Virus record (IMG/VR): IMGVR_UViG_3300030004_000001
Coordinates: 1-64,000 of that record
Reading direction: 5' to 3' (one strand)
DNA length: 64,000 nt
Source: a virus
This document shows positions 22,617-32,399 of the stretch, one piece after another. The notes under the pieces were generated by a model, which was given only the letters and a program-made list of their open reading frames with translations, did not search any database and was not told the origin of the DNA. The position numbers and the translations under genes are program-made. The stretch's first letter is position 1. Each line of letters starts with the position of its first letter.

Positions 22617-23264
22617 ATGAAAGCTTCTGAATTTTTAATGGCAAAAGCATTAGAACATGATGATTTTCAATTAACTAAAATTGCTCAGGATTTATATGGT
22701 ACTGAGGAAGATATTGATTATATCGATAAAGAAGCTGGAATTGCATCAGGTTTATTAGCTGCTGGTTCGCAATTACTTAAAAGTAACGTAATTAGAAATG
22801 CTGCTATTGGTGCAGGGGTAGGTAGTTTAACTGGCGCTGCTTCTGCACAGTCAGGTAATAGATTGGCCGGAGCATTTAAAGGTGGATTAATTGGTGCTGT
22901 TACTGGTGGTATTGGAAGTGCTAGTACTAATATTTTAAAGACTATGAAAACTCCAGGAGTTACGTTCAATAGGGCTTTAGCTCAAGAAGGTAATAATATT
23001 ACCGCAGTAGGAACTAAGGCTAGTAGAGCATTCGATATTGGTCGTTCAAATAGAACTTTCTTAAATAGACCTACTCCAATGGGAACTTCAATTCCAGAAT
23101 CTGCTCCAAAAGTTATATTACCAACTCCAACTAAAGATGAGGCAATAAAGGCTGGATTTGGTAGTCCTATCGAACCTCCATTACCCGCTGCTGGAGCAAC
23201 TACTTTACAACAGCCAGCTACTAAAAATTCTATCTTTAAACCAAAACCATTACTGAGAAGTTAA
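22617..23264 (+). CDS. Glycine-zipper membrane-active virion protein (215 aa)
   Basis: After a charged N-terminus (MKASEFLMAKALEHDD) comes a Gly/Ala-rich zone at ~40-105 with GxxxG spacing (AAIGAGVGSLTGAAS, FKGGLIGAVTGGIGS), typical of glycine-zipper pore or ejection proteins. The C-terminal third is Pro-rich and disordered (PILPTPT-like). Likely packed in the virion and inserted in the host membrane during entry (inference from composition and place). Confidence 0.55.
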   Translation: MKASEFLMAKALEHDDFQLTKIAQDLYGTEEDIDYIDKEAGIASGLLAAGSQLLKSNVIRNAAIGAGVGSLTGAASAQSGNRLAGAFKGGLIGAVTGGIGSASTNILKTMKTPGVTFNRALAQEGNNITAVGTKASRAFDIGRSNRTFLNRPTPMGTSIPESAPKVILPTPTKDEAIKAGFGSPIEPPLPAAGATTLQQPATKNSIFKPKPLLRS

Positions 23265-23266
23265 AT

Positions 23267-23566
23267 ATGTCATTAGTTAAGTTAGCAGCAATGCCGCTTT
23301 TAGTAATAAATAATTCGGATCCTAATGCTGGATCTTCTAAAACGTTTAATGGCAAAAATGTTGCTGCTGCTGCGGTTGGTGGAACAACAGGTTTTGCATT
23401 AAGCGATGCCATTGAACATACTAAAGGTTTTGATGAAACTAAATTATTACATAGATATGGTAAAAGAATGGGTTCTATTGTTGGTGGTTTTGCTGGTGCT
23501 GCTGGAACTTATACTCTTTTACATAAAAAGCAGAAAGAACAAGAACCTAAATTCTATATGCTTTAA
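23267..23566 (+). CDS. SLVKLAA-motif glycine-rich membrane protein (99 aa)
   Basis: Starts MSLVKLAAMPLL. Two Gly/Ala-rich hydrophobic stretches (VAAAAVGGTTGFALS at ~32-46 and SIVGGFAGAAGTYTLL at ~70-85) suggest membrane insertion; C-terminus basic. It lies 12 bp upstream of the RNA polymerase gene, so the two are surely co-expressed. Unknown role, possibly virion-associated. Confidence 0.6.
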   Translation: MSLVKLAAMPLLVINNSDPNAGSSKTFNGKNVAAAAVGGTTGFALSDAIEHTKGFDETKLLHRYGKRMGSIVGGFAGAAGTYTLLHKKQKEQEPKFYML

Positions 23567-23578
23567 TTAAGGGTCGTG

Positions 23579-26500
23579 ATGAATCATCAGATAACTAAAG
23601 AAAATACTCAACCAATTATTGATGTTATTCATAATAACATTAAAGAGATTTTTCCTTTAACTGTAGGTAATAAAACTATAGAAGTAAAGAATATAGAGAC
23701 AGTTGGTTGGGATAAGGCTGATCCAACCAACTATTATGATATTGCTAATGCAAAAGCACACGATAAGACTTACGGGGTAAATCTAGTCGCAGATGTAGAG
23801 TTATCCCAAGATGGTAAAGTAATAGATAAAAAGAAAATGAAATTAGCTACAGCACCGGTAATGGCTGGTGATGGAACTTTCATTGTTGGTGGATCACAGT
23901 ATCAAGTTGATCATCAGTTAAGATTGCGGCCCGGTATTTATTCTCGTATTAAACAGAATGGCGAAATTGAAGCACATGTAAATCCAAATGGTTTTAAAAA
24001 TTTACGTTTAGCCGTAGACCCCGCTACAAAGAAATTAACTGTAAATGTAAATCAGGCAAATATTAATGCTATTCCAGTATTAAGAATTCTTGGTATTTCT
24101 GATACTGAAATTAAAAAATCATTTGGTGATGATGTATATGATGCTAATATTAAAATTCTTGGCAAGAAGGGTGATGAAGAAATTAAACGTTTCTTTAAAT
24201 CCGTTCATCCTTATGATGAATTACCGGAGACTAATAAGTTAATAGCAGAACATTTATCTCTCTCACTAAGAGAAGCTAAACTAGATCCTAAAGTAACTAA
24301 AATTACATTAGGTCAAGAATATGATCACGTTAATGGAAATGCTTTATTAAGAGGATTTCAGAAAGTAATTAATGTTTCTCGTGGAACTGAACAACCTGAT
24401 GATCGTGATGCATTAGCATTTAAAACTATTCATTCAGTTGAAGATTTTGTTAATGAACGATTAAAGAAAAATAAGAAATCAATTCAATTTGCTATTCAGA
24501 ATAGAATGCGTAAAAATGATAAACTTGATCAGATTATGAATTCTGGTCATATTAATCAGCATGTATTCTCATTTTTTAATTCTGCTGCACTTTCAGAAAT
24601 TCCTTCACAGATTAATCCATTATCAGTAATTAATAGTTCATTTAAAACTACTATTACTGGTGAAGGTGGTATTGAAAATGCAGAATCAATTATGCCAGAA
24701 TCTCAAGCCTTACATCCTAGTCATTTAGGATATCTTGATCCAATCAATACTCCTGAGTCAAAAAAGATTGGTGTTACTTTAAATTTAGCTATTGGAACTA
24801 CTAAAAAAGGAAATGAACTTCTCAGTAAATTTAGAAACATAAAAACTGGTAAAGAAGAAGATATTTCAACTATCGATGCTTATCATAAAGTTATTGCTTT
24901 ACCCGGTCAAGAATTAAAAGGTCAAGTAACTGCTATTAAACATGGCAAACAAGTAGAAGTTGATGCTAGTGAAGTTACTCATGAGCTTCCTAATGCCTAT
25001 TCGGCCTTTACTATGGCTTCTCAGGCATTACCTGCAATGAATCATAATCAGGGTAATAGAGCTGGAATGGCCTCTAGACATATTAATCAGGCTATCTCAC
25101 TTAAACATCGTGAAGCACCTTTAGTTCAAGTTCAATCACCACTTTCCAAAGACATGAGTACTGAAGAATTTTTTGGTAAAAAATTCCAAATTGCGCTTCA
25201 TGCTAGAAATGAAGATGGAATTATTCAAGATATTACTAAATCACATATTATCTTTAAAGGTGATAGTGGTAAGGTATATGAATATCCTATTTTTAATAAT
25301 TTTGATCTACAAAATAAATCTTATTTACATCATGAAATTGAAAATCTTAAAATAGGCGATAGATTTAAAAAGGGTGATCTTATTGCCGATTCTAATTTTA
25401 GTAAAGGTGGCGTATTGTCACTCGGAACTAATCTTCGAACTGCTTATATGCCATGGAAAGGTTTAAATTTTGAAGATGGCATTGTAGTATCCGAATCAGC
25501 AGCTAAAAAATTAACTTCAAATCATTTATTTCAAGATAATATCGATAAAGATAATGATTCGGTATTAGTTAATAAAAGAAAATTTGTAACCTTATATCCA
25601 TCTAAATATACAAAAGCTCAATTAGATAAAATTAGTGATAATGGAATAGTAAAGGAAGAAGTTACTTTACAACCAGGGGATCCTTATGCTTTAGTATTAC
25701 ATAAGGCTCAGGGGACTCAAGAAGATCTTATGTTAAATAGATTACATAAATCTCTTGTACAACCTTATAAAGATATGTCTAAAACTTGGGAACAGTTAAC
25801 TCCCGGAAAAATTACTAGATCAGTAGAAAATACCAGAAATGTAAAGATTCATGCTAAATATGAAGCACCTGCAATTATAGGTGATAAACTTGCATTAAGA
25901 CATGGTAATAAGGGAGTCATTACCTCAATAGTTGCAGATAAAGAAATGCCTACTACTAAAGAGGGTAGATCTACCGAGGTATTAATTAGTCCCTTAAGTA
26001 TTGTTACTCGTATGAGTCTTGGTCAAATGTTGGAAAATTCTGCAAGTAAAATTGCAGAAAAAACTGGTAAACCTTATATTATTGAAAATTTTTCAAAAGA
26101 TAATCAATTAGAAAAAATTAAAAATGATTTAAAGAAACATAATATATCGGATACGGAAGAATTATTTGATGAACATGGAAATTCTTTTGGACAAGTGTTA
26201 GTAGGAAGTCCATTAATTGAAAAATTATTTAAGACTGCAAAAGCTAACGTTTCCGCTAGAGACAGTGGTGCCTATGATATAGATAATAAGCCAATTAAGG
26301 GTGGTGAGGATGGTTCGAAGGCTATCGACCAATTGACTCTTTATGGCTTATTATCGCACGGTGCGCGAGGCATTATTAATGAGGTTAGCACGGTCAAGGG
26401 TGATGGAAACGCCCAGTTTTGGCAGAATCTCCAAAATGGCTTACCCATACCTAAACCTCAAGTTCCATTTGTATATAAGAAATTTGAAGCAATGCTTCAT

Positions 26501-29500
26501 GCTGCTGGTATTAATGTTAGACATGATGGTTCTAGAAAAATATTATTACCTCTAATTGATTCTCAAATAGATGAATTAGCTGGAGATAACGAAATTGAAT
26601 CTTTTGGTATGTTAGATCATAATTTTGAACCAATCAAAGATGGGTTGTTTGATCGTCATACAACTGGTGGTTCAAATGGTGATAAATGGGCAAAAATTAC
26701 ATTAGCTCATCCATTAGTTAATCCAATGTATGAAAATGCTGTCAAAACCATCTTAGGTCTTAAGGACTCTGAATTTAAAACAATTATAAAATTGGAAGGT
26801 GGTCATGATAAAATTAAAGGAATGTTGGCTAATCTCAATGTTCATGAGCAGATTGATAATCTTACGGCAGGTATCAAGACTGCGCCGAAAACTAAAAAAG
26901 ATAAGCTGGTTAAACAACTTAAAATTTTCAAGTCACTTGATTCACTCAAGCTCTCTCCCGTTAACGCTTATATTACTTCCGTGGTTCCGGTTGTCCCTCC
27001 TACTTTCAGACCTATCTTTGAAATTCCCGGTGGGCATGTACAAACACATAGTTTAAATAATTTATATAGAGATTTGGGTTTAATTAATAATACTATCAAA
27101 GAGCTTGGACGTACTCCTGAATTGACAGATGCACTTTATAATTCTCTGGGTGCAATTCAGGGTGTAAATAATCCAATTACTAAACAAAATGAAATTAAAG
27201 GTGTTAAGGGTGCCATTCAAATTATCACAGGATCTGGTTCACCTAAATATGGGTTCTTTCAAAATAAAACATTACGTAAACAACAGGATTTATCAGGAAG
27301 AGCAACTGCTGTATTAAATAATAATCTTAATATGGATCAAATTGCTATTCCTGAAAAAATTGCTAAAGTAATTTACAAGCCATTTGCTATTAAAGAATTA
27401 ATTAAAAATGGTTATAGTTATCAAGAATCTGTAGATCATATAGATCATTTAGATAATATTGGAAAAAAGGCTGTTCAAGCTGCGATGTCAGATCGTCCAG
27501 TGTTAATGAATCGCGCTCCATCATTACATAAATTTTCAATTATGGCATTTCAGCCAACATTAACTAAAAATCTTTCTATTGAAGTTCCAGGGCTTATCGT
27601 TAAACCTTTTTCATTAGATTTTGATGGAGATACATTAGTTCTGCATGTGCCAGCTACCGAAAAAGCACGTAAAGAATCTTTTGGATTAATGCCAAGTAAG
27701 AATTTATATAATCCTAGAATGCGTACTTTAAATTATGCTCCAGATCAGGGAGCTATTCTAGGATTGCATTTACTTTCTCAAACTGAAGAAGGTTTAGTTA
27801 AGATAAATGATTTATTTCCAAAAGATATTTTGCCTATTGGTTCAAAAATTACTAAAAAGATGGTGGATAAAATACTTGCAAATTTAGCAGAAAAGTATCC
27901 AGAAAAATATAATGAAATTACTACCAAATTAAAACAAATGGGCGATACTTATGCTACTAAAGCAGGATTTTCTTTATCCTTAGCAGATCTTCCTAATAAT
28001 TCTAAAGAAGTTAATAAAGAATATAAATCTGCTGTAGGTTTATTAAAATCAAAATCATTAAGCGATGAAATTAAACTAAACGCTTTACTTAAAGCTGATA
28101 AATTTATTAAAGATAATGCATTAAATGACAAAACTAATAATTTTGTGACTATTGTAGCTTCTGGTTCTAGAGGATCGTCTGAACAGATAAAACAGATGTT
28201 ATTTGCCCCTGGAGTTATGAGTGATCATAATGGAGATCCATTACTTCATCCAGTTTTAACTAATTATTCACAAGGTATGCCCTTTAACGATTATTGGACT
28301 ACTTTATATTCTGCACGTAAAGCTGCTTTAGATAAACAGTTAATGACTGCTAAACCTGGCGCTTTAAATAAAGAGGTAGTAAATACTACAATGAGTATTG
28401 TAATATCGGAAAATGATTGTGGAACTAAATTAGGTATTCCTATGAATACCGATGATAATAATCTTGTAGGAAGATATTTAACGAATGGCACATTAGTGAA
28501 TAAAAGTAATATAGAATCTATACGTGATAAACATAAAGAAGTAATAGTTAGATCACCTACCACCTGTAGGGCATCACATGGGATTTGTCAGAAATGCTTT
28601 GGTATTGATGAATATGGTAAACTTCCAGATATTGGTCATAATGTTGGAATTAAATCAGCTCAAGCAGCAACAGAACCTTTAACTCAGGCAGCTATGAAAA
28701 CTTTCCATATGGGTGGAACGGTTTCTGGTGGTGGTGGTGTATTTGGTGGTTTTGAACATGTCAATAATTTTCTCGTTTCTCCAGAAACTTTTAAAGATCG
28801 AGCTACGTTATCAAAATTAGATGGAAAGATTACAAGTATAACTCCAGGGTCTGCCGGTGGTTTCCATGTTAATGTAAATGAACAAGATCATTTTATAACT
28901 CCTGGCTCTGGTAGTCTTAAAGTTAAAGAAGGTGATAAAGTAAAGAAAGGCGATTTATTAAATAATGGTATTCCTCATCCTAAAGAAGCTATACATCTTT
29001 TAGGTGAATTAGGTGGGCTTCATAAAATTACAGAGACTCTTCATAATATTTATAAAAATTCTGGCATTTCTATTGATAGAAGAAATTTAGAGACAATTGT
29101 TAGAGGTATGACAGGATTTGGAATAGTAGAAGATGAAGGAACTCATAAACATTTCGTAAAGGGAGATGTAGTACCTTTAAGTCAAATTTATGAATTTAAT
29201 ACAACAACTAATAAATCCTATAAATTACCTTTAAATGATGCTTTTGGAAAAAGTTTAGATGAAAATATCGGATCTTTTAAAATTGGAAATATAGTTAATT
29301 CTAATATGATTAAATCTTTACAAAAAACACATAAAGAAATTACTGTAAAGGAAAATCCTGTAACTTATGAACGTACCTTACTGGGAGTACAGCAAGCACC
29401 ACTTAAGTCTCACGACTGGGCTAATCAGCTTGCTTTCCGATATCTCAAACGTGGTTTGCAGGAAGGATCAACTTATGGTTATTCTTCAGATGTTCATGGA

Positions 29501-29563
29501 TATTCTCCTATAGCTCCATTTGTTACTGGTCAAATGGAAGATGGACCAGAAGGAAGATATTAA
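23579..29563 (+). CDS. Single-chain fused RNA polymerase beta-beta' (1994 aa)
   Basis: One uninterrupted frame holds both large subunits of cellular-type RNAP. Beta part: GTFIVGGSQY (~98), GYLDPINTPESKKIG (~384-398), MPWKGLNFEDGIV (~624-636), GDKLALRHGNKG (~768-779), TRMSLGQMLE (~811) and a C-terminal anchor YGLLSHGARGIINEV (~922). Beta' part: KDGLFD (~1020), ITLAHPLVNPM (~1040), VPPTFRPI (~1139), LSGRAT (~1238), LNRAPSLHKF (~1308), catalytic DFDGD (1347-1351), zinc site ENDCGT + TTC-GIC-KC (~1611-1673), EPLTQAAMKTFHMGG (~1700, trigger-helix region). The N-terminal beta' zinc finger is missing. ATG 23579 chosen over GTG 23576 by SD AAGGG. Transcribes phage genes, perhaps from within the virion. 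Confidence 0.93.
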   Translation: MNHQITKENTQPIIDVIHNNIKEIFPLTVGNKTIEVKNIETVGWDKADPTNYYDIANAKAHDKTYGVNLVADVELSQDGKVIDKKKMKLATAPVMAGDGTFIVGGSQYQVDHQLRLRPGIYSRIKQNGEIEAHVNPNGFKNLRLAVDPATKKLTVNVNQANINAIPVLRILGISDTEIKKSFGDDVYDANIKILGKKGDEEIKRFFKSVHPYDELPETNKLIAEHLSLSLREAKLDPKVTKITLGQEYDHVNGNALLRGFQKVINVSRGTEQPDDRDALAFKTIHSVEDFVNERLKKNKKSIQFAIQNRMRKNDKLDQIMNSGHINQHVFSFFNSAALSEIPSQINPLSVINSSFKTTITGEGGIENAESIMPESQALHPSHLGYLDPINTPESKKIGVTLNLAIGTTKKGNELLSKFRNIKTGKEEDISTIDAYHKVIALPGQELKGQVTAIKHGKQVEVDASEVTHELPNAYSAFTMASQALPAMNHNQGNRAGMASRHINQAISLKHREAPLVQVQSPLSKDMSTEEFFGKKFQIALHARNEDGIIQDITKSHIIFKGDSGKVYEYPIFNNFDLQNKSYLHHEIENLKIGDRFKKGDLIADSNFSKGGVLSLGTNLRTAYMPWKGLNFEDGIVVSESAAKKLTSNHLFQDNIDKDNDSVLVNKRKFVTLYPSKYTKAQLDKISDNGIVKEEVTLQPGDPYALVLHKAQGTQEDLMLNRLHKSLVQPYKDMSKTWEQLTPGKITRSVENTRNVKIHAKYEAPAIIGDKLALRHGNKGVITSIVADKEMPTTKEGRSTEVLISPLSIVTRMSLGQMLENSASKIAEKTGKPYIIENFSKDNQLEKIKNDLKKHNISDTEELFDEHGNSFGQVLVGSPLIEKLFKTAKANVSARDSGAYDIDNKPIKGGEDGSKAIDQLTLYGLLSHGARGIINEVSTVKGDGNAQFWQNLQNGLPIPKPQVPFVYKKFEAMLHAAGINVRHDGSRKILLPLIDSQIDELAGDNEIESFGMLDHNFEPIKDGLFDRHTTGGSNGDKWAKITLAHPLVNPMYENAVKTILGLKDSEFKTIIKLEGGHDKIKGMLANLNVHEQIDNLTAGIKTAPKTKKDKLVKQLKIFKSLDSLKLSPVNAYITSVVPVVPPTFRPIFEIPGGHVQTHSLNNLYRDLGLINNTIKELGRTPELTDALYNSLGAIQGVNNPITKQNEIKGVKGAIQIITGSGSPKYGFFQNKTLRKQQDLSGRATAVLNNNLNMDQIAIPEKIAKVIYKPFAIKELIKNGYSYQESVDHIDHLDNIGKKAVQAAMSDRPVLMNRAPSLHKFSIMAFQPTLTKNLSIEVPGLIVKPFSLDFDGDTLVLHVPATEKARKESFGLMPSKNLYNPRMRTLNYAPDQGAILGLHLLSQTEEGLVKINDLFPKDILPIGSKITKKMVDKILANLAEKYPEKYNEITTKLKQMGDTYATKAGFSLSLADLPNNSKEVNKEYKSAVGLLKSKSLSDEIKLNALLKADKFIKDNALNDKTNNFVTIVASGSRGSSEQIKQMLFAPGVMSDHNGDPLLHPVLTNYSQGMPFNDYWTTLYSARKAALDKQLMTAKPGALNKEVVNTTMSIVISENDCGTKLGIPMNTDDNNLVGRYLTNGTLVNKSNIESIRDKHKEVIVRSPTTCRASHGICQKCFGIDEYGKLPDIGHNVGIKSAQAATEPLTQAAMKTFHMGGTVSGGGGVFGGFEHVNNFLVSPETFKDRATLSKLDGKITSITPGSAGGFHVNVNEQDHFITPGSGSLKVKEGDKVKKGDLLNNGIPHPKEAIHLLGELGGLHKITETLHNIYKNSGISIDRRNLETIVRGMTGFGIVEDEGTHKHFVKGDVVPLSQIYEFNTTTNKSYKLPLNDAFGKSLDENIGSFKIGNIVNSNMIKSLQKTHKEITVKENPVTYERTLLGVQQAPLKSHDWANQLAFRYLKRGLQEGSTYGYSSDVHGYSPIAPFVTGQMEDGPEGRY

Positions 29564-29566
29564 AAT

Positions 29567-29655
29567 TTGGAATTCGTCATATTTTATGCGATAATGACTA
29601 TACACGTAATTCTCAAATAGTTAAAGAAAAGCGTGTATAGTTCACACGCTTTTCT
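29567..29655 (+). promoter_or_regulatory. Promoter and two mutually exclusive leader hairpins
   Basis: TTGGAA (29567-29572), 17-nt spacer, TGC-GATAAT (29590-29595). The RNA starts near 29600. Hairpin 1: CTATACACG/CGTGTATAG (29598-29640). Hairpin 2: AGAAAAGCGTGT/ACACGCTTTTCT (29625-29655). They share 29632-29636, so only one can form. No U-run follows, so termination is not obvious. Confidence 0.6.
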
Positions 29656-29832
29656 ATTCACTAATCAAACATTCGATCTAAAATATAGACAACAATCTTA
29701 CAACTTAAATCTTCTTCAACGTCCAATATTTTATTCAACTCTAATTCTCTATATAATCCTAATATTAAATTCTTTAACATTTAATTCTCGTGTAGCCAAT
29801 TTCTCTAAGACATTAAATCGGAGTAGAAAGCA
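29656..29832 (+). other. G-poor, C-rich untranslated leader
   Basis: About 150 nt with only about 7 Gs and many C/T runs, hence unstructured. Resembles a Rho-loading or protein-binding leader. A GTG-started 69-codon frame covers it but has no SD and reads as a composition artefact. Confidence 0.4.
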
Positions 29833-31572
29833 ATGTCCTTAAACGAATTATTCGTCTTAAATTCATCCATTCGTTTATCGGCTGATATGAATAGTTGGGG
29901 CGATCAAGTTATAAGCCAACTTATTAAATCATATCCGTCGCTCTCAAGTTTGGTGGGAGAAGTTGTTTTCGCCAAGACCGATACCGTAAAAGGTAATGCA
30001 TTGGGATACATTACTTTAATCGGTAAAGTTCAGAGGATTCCATTTATTGTCGATGAATATGATCTAAATCCATTAGACATATATATAGACAATGGTAAAT
30101 ATCTACCTCTTTCAGAAAGAGCAGTTAATAGTTTAAATTCTAGAACTTGGCCCTTTCGTCTTATATCCCAAACAGAAAGAAATGGAATTCTTAAGACTGC
30201 TTCGTTATTCGAGAATAATGGCATTTTGAAGGCAGAGTTTGTAAAAAAGAATAAAGAAACTTTTGAAAAAATTGCTGCTGAGTTTCCAGAAATTTTAGAT
30301 AACTTTACTATCCGCAATACTCAGAAGGCCAATTCTGAATTTGCAGTACGTTGTTTTATTAAAGAAGCCGCAGATGCAAAACCAATTGTGGTCCGCGATC
30401 TTATTGCTGAAGATAAAGATTATAAAATTTCAGAATTTGCTGATAAATTCGGAAAAGATTTTCTTTCTGAATTAATGAGTAAGGGTGAAGCTATTGTTTC
30501 AAATATGCCTCCTAAAGTTAGATTAGCAATTGATAGTATGGAAATTAAGGGACTTTATAAAACTTCTGAAAATAGAGAAGGTTATCTTTGGCATAATGGA
30601 ACTCCAATCGTAGCCAAGAGATTTGATCATTATCGTATGTCTGATTTAAAACGATCATCTATAGCTCCCTCTATTATTATAACAGAATGTGGCAAGTATT
30701 TTCAAAATGGAACATTAACAACTAAAGATGCCGGCAACGTTCCTAAGCATAAAGATAAGGTAGCTCCACAAAATGGTGATTATGCAGTAATTACCATTGG
30801 AGATAGTTGCTTTGGTCCATTTTTTATTAATAGTATTACAAAAATGGGTGCTGATAAAATTTACAATATTACTACTGATGAATTAAAAGTAGTAAATCTT
30901 AAGACTAGTGAAGATATTAAAACTATAGTACAGTTAGATGAGAATAATTATTTATTCTCACAGAATGCTCAGATTTTTAAAATTCATGTATCTGATATTG
31001 AGAATCCAAAAGATTTTGTTAAATCTGCTGGTTTGAAAGTTTCAGTATCAAAGCAGTTAGATGGTAACTTCTTAATTAGTGATTCTGGAATTTCTGGAAT
31101 AGATTCTAATAAACTGAAAAATTTAAAGAAGGGTGATGCTACGGTAGTTTTAATGCATTGTGGCTTATCTGAGACAGATGCTAAATATGCCCTGATGCGG
31201 GCATTAACTAATAATACTTATTCTTTTGATGCACCAGAAAAACAGAAAGTTTCCTCAGATAAAGATGTAACCTTAGAAAAGAAGGCTGAGGAAATTGTAA
31301 GTTACTGTAATGAAAATGAAGTATTAAAAATGGCCGCTGTGAGTGGCGATAAATCTAACGTGGATTTAGCCTTGGGACTTAATTTAATTAATTATAGTAA
31401 TATTAAACGATTTAAATTAATAGTTCCAGAAATTTATACTATGTTAGATAAATTATGTAAATTACTAATTATTAAGCGCATTAATCGTAATTTATTTAAC
31501 TTAGATGATACTCAACTTTCTCAAGCCATTCGCGCTTTGGACGAGATTTCGTTTGCCCTTAATTCCTTGTGA
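29833..31572 (+). CDS. Large protein of unknown function downstream of RNAP (579 aa)
   Basis: SD GGAG ten bases before the ATG, after its own promoter and a 230-nt leader. Starts MSLNELFVLNSS. N-terminal ~110 residues are mixed (VGEVVFAKTDTVKGNALGYI, RIPFIVDEYDLNPLDIYI), the middle is Lys/Asp-rich alpha/beta, and the last ~80 residues are helical. No enzyme motif. Forms a pair with the next gene (GTGA overlap). Lying between the RNAP and RNR it could be an RNAP accessory or inner-virion protein. Confidence 0.6.
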   Translation: MSLNELFVLNSSIRLSADMNSWGDQVISQLIKSYPSLSSLVGEVVFAKTDTVKGNALGYITLIGKVQRIPFIVDEYDLNPLDIYIDNGKYLPLSERAVNSLNSRTWPFRLISQTERNGILKTASLFENNGILKAEFVKKNKETFEKIAAEFPEILDNFTIRNTQKANSEFAVRCFIKEAADAKPIVVRDLIAEDKDYKISEFADKFGKDFLSELMSKGEAIVSNMPPKVRLAIDSMEIKGLYKTSENREGYLWHNGTPIVAKRFDHYRMSDLKRSSIAPSIIITECGKYFQNGTLTTKDAGNVPKHKDKVAPQNGDYAVITIGDSCFGPFFINSITKMGADKIYNITTDELKVVNLKTSEDIKTIVQLDENNYLFSQNAQIFKIHVSDIENPKDFVKSAGLKVSVSKQLDGNFLISDSGISGIDSNKLKNLKKGDATVVLMHCGLSETDAKYALMRALTNNTYSFDAPEKQKVSSDKDVTLEKKAEEIVSYCNENEVLKMAAVSGDKSNVDLALGLNLINYSNIKRFKLIVPEIYTMLDKLCKLLIIKRINRNLFNLDDTQLSQAIRALDEISFALNSL

Positions 31573-32396
31573 TAAATTATCCTTTCCATAAACTGCTTTT
31601 CTATCTTCTGGTAATTGCAAAATTCCGTAGGGTAGAGTATGCCAGTTTATTGAATACATACTTACCATCTATTAAATTTGATTTCGAAGATCCTTTTGAA
31701 TATATTCAGAAAATAGTCAAGGAAATTCCCTTACCTGCTGGAGTATATTCAAACAAAGAAGATCCTTCTAGTTTAATTATTTACTTAAGTAGATTTAAAC
31801 TAAGAGAATTACATACAGTCTTCAATCAGGAACAATTCGAAGATATAATTTTCGATACAGATCTGAGACGTAAAATAGATGCAATGGCACTGTCTCCATC
31901 TTTTCGAAAAATTGATATTATAAGAGAATTCCCTTCTATCAATCATGAATATATTGAAATTTATTTAGATTGTTTTGCTAATTTCGACCAGATAGATAGT
32001 CGAAATATATATGTATCTAAATATATTGGTGATCCATCAGAAAGATCTTTATTAATTAAAGTATTGACTACCACATCACGAATTCACTTAAAAACCATTT
32101 TAGGTATTAGAACTAATTTAGATCCAAAGACAATTATTGAGAAATCATTAAGCGTTATGGATATGAAATCTGATTTAGCTTTAATTAATGAAGATGATGA
32201 CAAATTAGAAAGATGGACTAAATTAAGAATATCTATTGCAGAGAAATTAATTAAAATGGGCGCTGGTAGTAAGACAGACCTCGATAATCTCATGGAAGCT
32301 TTAAAGGCCGAACCTGATTTTAAAGATCCAGTAATCTATACTAAAGAAGATTTAGAAAATGAATTTAGTCAAGCTAAAGATGAGTTACCTTCATAG
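31569..32396 (+). CDS. Hypothetical protein (275 aa)
   Basis: GTG start overlapping the previous stop (GTGA), so translationally coupled. Helical and charged throughout; acidic C-terminus (KEDLENEFSQAKDELPS). No membrane segment or motif recognised. Presumably works with the 579-aa protein upstream. Confidence 0.6.
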   Translation: MINYPFHKLLFYLLVIAKFRRVEYASLLNTYLPSIKFDFEDPFEYIQKIVKEIPLPAGVYSNKEDPSSLIIYLSRFKLRELHTVFNQEQFEDIIFDTDLRRKIDAMALSPSFRKIDIIREFPSINHEYIEIYLDCFANFDQIDSRNIYVSKYIGDPSERSLLIKVLTTTSRIHLKTILGIRTNLDPKTIIEKSLSVMDMKSDLALINEDDDKLERWTKLRISIAEKLIKMGAGSKTDLDNLMEALKAEPDFKDPVIYTKEDLENEFSQAKDELPS

Positions 32397-32399
32397 TGC

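Noticed and set aside
23579-29563. Intein or intron in the RNAP gene
   Set aside because: Polymerase blocks run in order with no splice-block motifs or insert between them.
29633-29842. 69-codon plus-strand frame with GTG start
   Set aside because: Starts inside a leader hairpin, no SD, composition reflects the G-poor leader.
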